A stretch of 64,000 bases of DNA from Owenia fusiformis (taxonomy: Eukaryota > Annelida > Polychaeta > Sabellida > Oweniidae): NCBI GenBank assembly GCA_903813345.2, contig CAIIXF020000011.1, forward strand, positions 19,203,754 to 19,267,753. Direction: 5' to 3'. The translations under genes were made by a program, and so were the position numbers. Below, piece after piece: positions 59,701-64,000 of the stretch. How positions within the stretch are numbered: the first letter of the stretch is position 1; each line of letters begins with the position of its first letter. Under the pieces are notes generated by a model that saw only the letters and a program-made list of their open reading frames with translations, was not told the DNA's origin and did not search any database.

Positions 59701-62617
59701 ATCCTATGGAATTCCCCACTCATCCGTTTTTTGTCAATCTGTCTGTCAACAATTTTGGAACAAATGAAGACTGCCATTCGTCTGAACTAATGCTAATATA
59801 AATGGGTTCAAACTGTTAATTTTGATACCATTGGTCCCAGCTCCTACTTTTTTTCCTCATTTTTATGAAATCAACATTTTTATTGTTAAAACACAAAAAA
59901 TGAGCATGTGAGCCCAGCAAATGGTGCCATTCTATATCATCAAAATCTCTTGTATTTCATAATACAAAGTTTCTTCCTACAAGATAGAGTTTGGAATAGT
60001 GAAGATCATTTGAGTTAACTTTAGATTTGAATAAGTACAAGAGTAGGTAGTATGTATGTGTTAATTTATTTATGGAATGAATTAAAGAGTAAGGGGTGTT
60101 TATTTTGAGATCTTGAAGAGTTTTCAAAGATTCTTGAGGTTGATGGCAAGCCGTGATACAGTGGTGCTAAACACTATCGAAAATATCTGTTTAAAAACTA
60201 TCTAGAATCTCCATAGTAGATTAGAAGTGGATGCCATGTATTCTGATTAATAAGGAAAATAGAGATTCTGTTAAATAAATGGTGTAATTTGAAGTTTACT
60301 GTTAATTCAACATGGGTCTAATATACTTCATCTAATATGCCTCCTTTTTTATACACTCATGAAACTCTATAAAAAGTGAACTTGTCACTGTTCCTTTGAG
60401 TTTATAGAATTTATGCAGTTCCATATAGTAAATTTTGTTTACTAAAAGCTAACTTGACCTCATTCCTTTGGGTGATCCAATATATTCTAATATTAATCCA
60501 ACATCTGGTATGTGAGTTGTTATTGCAAACAATCAATAATGAATGAACAATGAATCAAATACTCAACAATTCATTCATACAATTTTCTGGAAGTTATGTT
60601 TTTGTCAAAATTTTCATGAAATGATTATCTTTAACAATATATTTTTTCTATATATTTTCTATTTCTTGTAAAATCCTTTCTTGATATGGCATGACTTGTA
60701 CATATATTACCATTTTATTAGGAGACCCGTCATTATTTTGCATTATTGATCAGTACATGAATCTATTGCATTTATAATGGATGACCTCTCTTATGAATAT
60801 GTAAGTGCAAGATTCCCTTTATCCATCTGTTTGTCCATCCTTCCATCCATCAACAAAATTTTGGACTAATGTCATATAGTGACATATTGTTATATTCTCC
60901 AACTTTCTTGTGGACAGTGTCCAATGTTTAGTTAAAGCATTTGGCATTTGGCTGTTTGTATCAATATTTGTATTTGTAACAAATGGCAGGTGGTGACATT
61001 TTGCATGTTAATGATAATACCTTTTTAAATTCTGCACTGGTTCAGCTATCAGTTGCTTCAATGTTAGAGATCACAGAGTAATATAGTCAGGACAATGAAA
61101 CTTGTGTAACTCTCTGGGTAATAGTAATGCCAAACACTTCAATTATATTGAATAAGGAAGCAGTTGGGATTTATCACTTGTACAGCCATCAACAAAATTG
61201 TCATATGGTGACATATTGTTGTATTCTCCAACTTTCTTGTGGACAGTGTCCGATGTTTAGTTTAGGCATTTGGCATTTGGCTGATTGCATCTGTAACAAA
61301 TGACAGGTGGTGACATTTTGCATGTTAATGATAATACCTTGTTAAATTCTGCACTGGTTCAGCTATCAGTTGCTTCAATGTTTAAGAGATCATAGAGTAA
61401 TATGGTCAGGACAATGAAACTTGTGTAACTCTCTGGGCAATAATAATAATGCCAAACACTTCAATTATATTGAAAAAGGAAGCAGTTGGGATTTATCACT
61501 TGTACAGCCAAAATTATGGTTTGAAATTGAATTGGTTCATTATTAGGTGGTTCTTATGAAAGTTGTTCAATTTGAATATACTGTGCCCTTACTTTGAAAT
61601 ACAGTAGAACCTGTCTAATCTGAACACCTCTGTGACCAGCCAAAAGTGTTCAGATTAGCAGGTGTTCACATTTAAACGTTTAATAAACATGTTAGTCAAT
61701 GAGAGATAACAAATTTCTGACTGAGAAAAAGTGTTCAGATTGAGAGGTGTTCAGATTAGAGAGGTTCTCTGTATGGAAATGCAAATATTGAAGCAATTTA
61801 TAGAGAAATTACAGAGAAATGGCATTGCATATGCATGAACAGATACATATTCTAGAAGACATACTTTAAAACCTCAGGATGAGAAGTAACCTTGAGATCA
61901 AAGTGATAGATATAGTGGGAGATATCACATGAACAACTTCACCTCAAATCTCAATTATTTCAATGCCAAACATGAAGTTATCAGTTAAAGTAGATGAAAC
62001 AATGTTAAACTGAGATGTTGCAACATTTAAACATCCACGATTGATATTAGAAAACATGTATGTTGTACAGTGAAACCTGTGTATCGAGAACACCTTGCTG
62101 AATGAATATTTAATATGGGGATTGTGATCAATATATAGGGTTTGCATTGATGTTATTAATAGGGAAATATACATGGTGTCCATAAAGTATCTTTTCAAGG
62201 GTTAGAAACTTTGTATTGTAATTGTAACAAGAGTTTATAGACACCCTGCATATATTTTTCATTGGGTTTTACCATGACCGTCTCCCCGACATATTGCTAA
62301 TGATACCGTTTTTTTGTACAGTGTTGTATGAACATACATATCATACATATATGAAAGTATAAGTAATAGAAAATTATAAATGCACTGTGTTTTTGCCATA
62401 CATCTGGACTGAAATATAATGAGGAAACTTTGCCCCAAAAATGAAGTTCATCAGAAAGCTTTGAAAAAGATTTCTTCATATACTCGCTGTATGTTATTCA
62501 TTCTATGTTATGTGTTATAGGAAAGAAGATGGTCTTCTGCGTACAATGTCAGGGGAAAAGTTACTCAAAACATTACCAGTCTTACAAGCCCAGGTGGATG
62601 GTCTCTTGGAATTTGAT
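44723..62617 (+). CDS. PICALM: PICALM/AP180-type clathrin assembly protein, 5' part (ANTH domain)
   Basis: Exons in the window: 44723-44852, 51018-51160, 52359-52434, 54391-54408, 56808-56910, 62521-62617. These give 567 nt, residues 1-189; the gene continues past 64000. The start [20 protein letters not shown] matches human PICALM (MSGQSLTDRITAAQHS). The PIP2-binding ANTH signature K-x9-K-x-K-H is intact in [17 protein letters not shown]. Further marks are [68 protein letters not shown] and [19 protein letters not shown]. The protein binds plasma-membrane PIP2, clathrin, AP2 and VAMP SNAREs and sets vesicle size in endocytosis. The clathrin/AP2-binding tail lies outside the window. Vertebrates have two paralogues (PICALM, SNAP91), so the symbol stands for the shared ancestor. 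Introns 1, 2 and 5 are rich in repeats. Confidence 0.95.
45253..45811. mobile_element. 559-bp foldback element in PICALM intron 1
   Basis: Arms of about 165-180 bp are inverted copies: TCTCAATCTTTTGCCTGTAC, TGTAATCGTACAAGCAAAAG and TGAATCCACAATTGTCTGGG versus ATAATTGTGGATTCAACTAC. Each outer end carries the perfect palindrome CAGGACTATAGTCCTG. It encodes no protein. Confidence 0.75.
48722..48797. repeat. Two-copy duplication in PICALM intron 1
   Basis: CCAAGTGTTCGATTACAGTA, followed by ATTCTTAT or ATTTTTAT, occurs twice about 49 bases apart. Confidence 0.8.
50103..50212 (-). repeat. Dispersed GTCACCA-type repeat, copy 6
   Basis: GTGACATATTGTTTTGGCCT, CCAACGTTTTTGTGGATGGT, GTAACAAATGGCATGTGGTA and CATTTTGCTTGTTAATGCCT. 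In PICALM intron 1. Confidence 0.65.
51126..51930 (+). repeat. 34-bp minisatellite built from the PICALM exon 2 end and donor
   Basis: The exon 2 end and first intron bases (CACAACCTCATGAATAATGG, CAATGAA|GTAAGTT) form the first unit. About 22 units of roughly 34 bp follow, ever more diverged after 51700. About 15 intronic copies keep a perfect GTAAGT donor after GAA, GAG or GGA. In frame, the intron runs GTA AGT TGA, so using a downstream donor would add an early stop. The true exon end is set at 51160 by homology (NGNE then RFSQ). Confidence 0.9.
54391..54408 (+). CDS. PICALM: 18-nt microexon in the PICALM ANTH domain
   Basis: ATAAAATGGGAGGACAAG sits between TGCTTCTAG and GTAGGTG. Entry and exit phases (1 and 1) match exons 3 and 5 exactly. 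It inserts DKMGGQ between SGVQ and GYDMS. Human PICALM and fly Lap, as I recall them, join those two motifs directly, so it is probably optional. It is listed here separately because it is too short for normal ORF detection. Confidence 0.65.
57062..57319. repeat. Compound pogo-like MITE in PICALM intron 5
   Basis: ATACAGTAAAACCTGTATAA opens the block, ACAGGTTACATTGTACTGT closes a first unit at about 57240, and ACACAGGTTTTACTGTAC closes a second at 57319. AAGTGGAACACCTCGG and CCACTTATAGAGGTTC lie inside. Confidence 0.65.
57836..58256. mobile_element. 420-bp near-perfect palindrome in PICALM intron 5
   Basis: Arms of about 200 bp mirror each other around 58046: AACGGTGCAGTATGAGACTC, ATGTACCAACAGAAAGGCA, TGTGAGAAGGGCTTCTCACA at the centre, and outer CACACAGTACT/AAGTACAGTGTG. 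A small asymmetric stretch near 57958/58135 is the main break. It has no coding potential; this is a foldback MITE. Confidence 0.85.
58969..59666 (+). mobile_element. Non-autonomous piggyBac element, 698 bp
   Basis: TTAA target copies (58965-58968 and 59667-59670) flank ends CCTTTAGCAGACCACCGGCG and the complement of GTCAGAGTGCAGAAGG. This fits piggyBac (TTAA target, CCYTTNGC-like ends). A short frame from ATG 59231 ([30 protein letters not shown]) to a stop near 59353 may be the remnant transposase N terminus. The catalytic part is absent. It is markedly GC-richer than its surroundings. Confidence 0.8.
60849..61511 (-). repeat. Two-copy tandem duplication of about 330 bp, each with a GTCACCA-type repeat
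   Basis: The unit from CATCAACAAAATT through TTTATCACTTGTACAGCC occurs at about 60849-61188 and 61189-61511 with few changes. Each copy holds one dispersed repeat (copies 7 and 8 at about 60879-61022 and 61200-61341: TGGACAGTGTCC, AACAAATGGCAGGTGGTGAC). PICALM intron 5. Confidence 0.85.
61602..61774. repeat. pogo-like MITE copy in PICALM intron 5
   Basis: ACAGTAGAACCTGTCTAATC opens and GATTAGAGAGGTTCTCTGTA closes the element. AAAGTGTTCAGATTAGCAGG repeats inside. Confidence 0.7.
62165..62253. repeat. Short mariner-like MITE
   Basis: TATACATGGTGTCCATAAAG opens and TTTATAGACACCCTGCATAT closes an 85-bp unit. TGGTGTCC-type ends are common in Tc1/mariner MITEs. Confidence 0.45.
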
Positions 62618-62642
62618 GTAAGTACTAAGTACCAGCTCTCCC

Positions 62643-62768
62643 ATAGTCTAGCTACAAGCCTTTGTACCCTCCCAACTACACATCTCTGTGTGAGAAGTTG
62701 TCATACCTGTGTAGTGAAGTAGTGGGATGGGGGGGGTCACAGGGGCTTGTACCTAGAGATTAGCCCTC
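62643..62768. repeat. 126-bp inverted-repeat element next to PICALM exon 6
   Basis: TAGTCTAGCTACAAGCCTTT at the left mirrors GGGGCTTGTACCTAGAGATT at the right. The G-rich AGTAGTGGGATGGGGGG is shared with 30830 and the window start. It begins only 26 bases after the exon 6 donor. Confidence 0.65.
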
Positions 62769-64000
62769 CCTTTTCCAGATGTTGGTGGTAATTTACTAGA
62801 CTCAACCCTTATATACATGAACATGCCCATTTAACACTAATACTGGAGCGTATTACCAGAAAGTTCCCTTTGTTAAGAATTCCTAGATCAAGTGTTCTTT
62901 TACTGTCATCGTAATTTCCATGTTCACTACAATGGAATCGGGAATTTTCAAAGCTGAGAGTATTCTGGTTACGCATCCCTGTTATTTCAATGTAAAGTAC
63001 CATATTTGAGATGTATGTATGCTATTGAAAACTGTTGCCACTTTAAGAGAACATATACTCACGAAGGCTACATTAATCCCTGTTATACTGGGAGTATTTC
63101 TCAGGAGTCGATAAATTAATTTAAGAATGAGTAATACTAATGACTTGGGGATAACCCAGTGCTTGAACTGACACAGACAGTAGCAAGAGTAATTATCAAA
63201 TGAAAGACTTTCCAGTTCATAAATAAGTGTAAAATGCAGAAACTGGGTGTGACAACAGGGCTGCAGCCAGCTTTTGTCGAGGAATGGTTCATATTTCGAA
63301 AACTTCCATTTGGGTTCACATTGAACAACTTTGATCAGAGTTCTGAAAAACTGCTTGATTTTGAAAGAATTTTTGCCAAGGGTATGGTTGAATTCCTAAA
63401 TCCGGCCCCGTCCCCTGACCATGGCCTTGGCAATTAGGCACTGTCCTACGGAGCATTTTGCTACAGGCTAGCTCACTATTGCAGCATGTTTAGTAAGTAT
63501 AAGAAAATAATAATGTCTTTTTTGACCACACACCAATGCAAAAACATGAAATTACAGTGAAACATTGGTATTTTGGTTTAAAATATTACTTACAGAACAG
63601 TAAAGATGTTTCTGCGGTTCTAATAGAGGAAATTATTAAACAAGCTTGATATATGGCCTGTAAAATGCAATTGGATCTAAGCAATCAAAAACCAGTGCAA
63701 AATATCACTATTGATCTCCCTTAGCATTGAATCAAGTGGATTATGAAAAAAGACTTGCACCCATCTGAAAATCTATTTCCTCCCACTTGAAAATGAGAAA
63801 AATCATGAGACTGTGGTCAGAATTGTGAAACTGAGAATTTTGCACCTCCACTTTAAGGGAAACATTCTAGGGAGAACATATTAACTCTACGTCTGATTCT
63901 CTTTGAAGAGAAAATATTGGATTAATTCAAGATTTAGATGAACATGATACAAGCTTTGTTCCATTCAAAGAGGAAAACAACGAAACATATTATATTTATT
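62769..64000. other. PICALM intron 6 (partial)
   Basis: No further PICALM exon is recognised before the window end; the next expected residues (NELTNGVINAAFMLLF-like) are not found. 63250-63440 shares GCAGCCAGCTTTTG and GATTTTGAAAGAA with 39310-39480 and is a dispersed repeat, not an exon. Confidence 0.45.

Noticed and set aside
63234-63437. 67-residue frame after PICALM exon 6 (MQKLGVTTGLQPAFVEEWF...)
   Set aside because: It does not resemble the ANTH domain, and parts of the DNA recur at 39310-39480, so it is a repeat.

Overview
The window is animal nuclear DNA: AT-rich, with short coding exons, GT-AG introns and dense repeats. Start-to-stop splice models built by eye keep frame throughout. 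Gene content (TFIP11, SNX3, PICALM/AP180 type) and the repeat style (pogo-like and piggyBac non-autonomous elements, CR1/L2-like LINE tails, long foldback elements) suggest a non-vertebrate, probably marine, animal. A deuterostome such as a hemichordate or echinoderm is my guess, with low confidence. There is no prokaryotic gene, CRISPR array or phage.

Layout. (1) 674-15723, minus strand: a complete 19-coding-exon gene for a 985-residue acidic/coiled-coil protein that I do not recognise; its introns hold a mariner-like element with another element nested in it, a 125-140 bp satellite and many small repeats. (2) 15724-20773: the space between two divergent promoters, with a LINE tail, a 74-bp perfect duplication and a long inverted repeat around the TFIP11 5' exon. 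(3) 20774-27861, plus: TFIP11, 14 coding exons, 836 residues. (4) 27862-31808: intergenic. (5) 31809-38987, plus: SNX3-type sorting nexin with three complete interchangeable last exons and decayed copies between them. (6) 38988-44722: intergenic, with 24-bp and 72-bp tandem arrays. (7) 44723 to past the window end, plus: the 5' part (189 residues) of a PICALM/AP180 ANTH-domain gene with very large introns.

The recognised genes serve separate housekeeping roles: TFIP11 in spliceosome disassembly, SNX3 in endosomal retromer sorting, PICALM in clathrin coat assembly. SNX3 and PICALM both act in membrane traffic. All four gene starts carry a TCACGTGA palindrome within a few hundred bases, so shared E-box control is possible.

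The most unusual structures are: the three alternative SNX3 terminal exons that each rewrite the end of the PX domain; a 34-bp minisatellite in PICALM intron 2 made of repeated copies of the exon 2 end plus its 5' splice site, giving about 15 decoy donors; an 18-nt in-frame microexon inside the PICALM ANTH domain; a dispersed repeat whose eight copies all lie in introns in the same orientation relative to the host transcript; and three large foldback elements, one carrying a LINE insertion.
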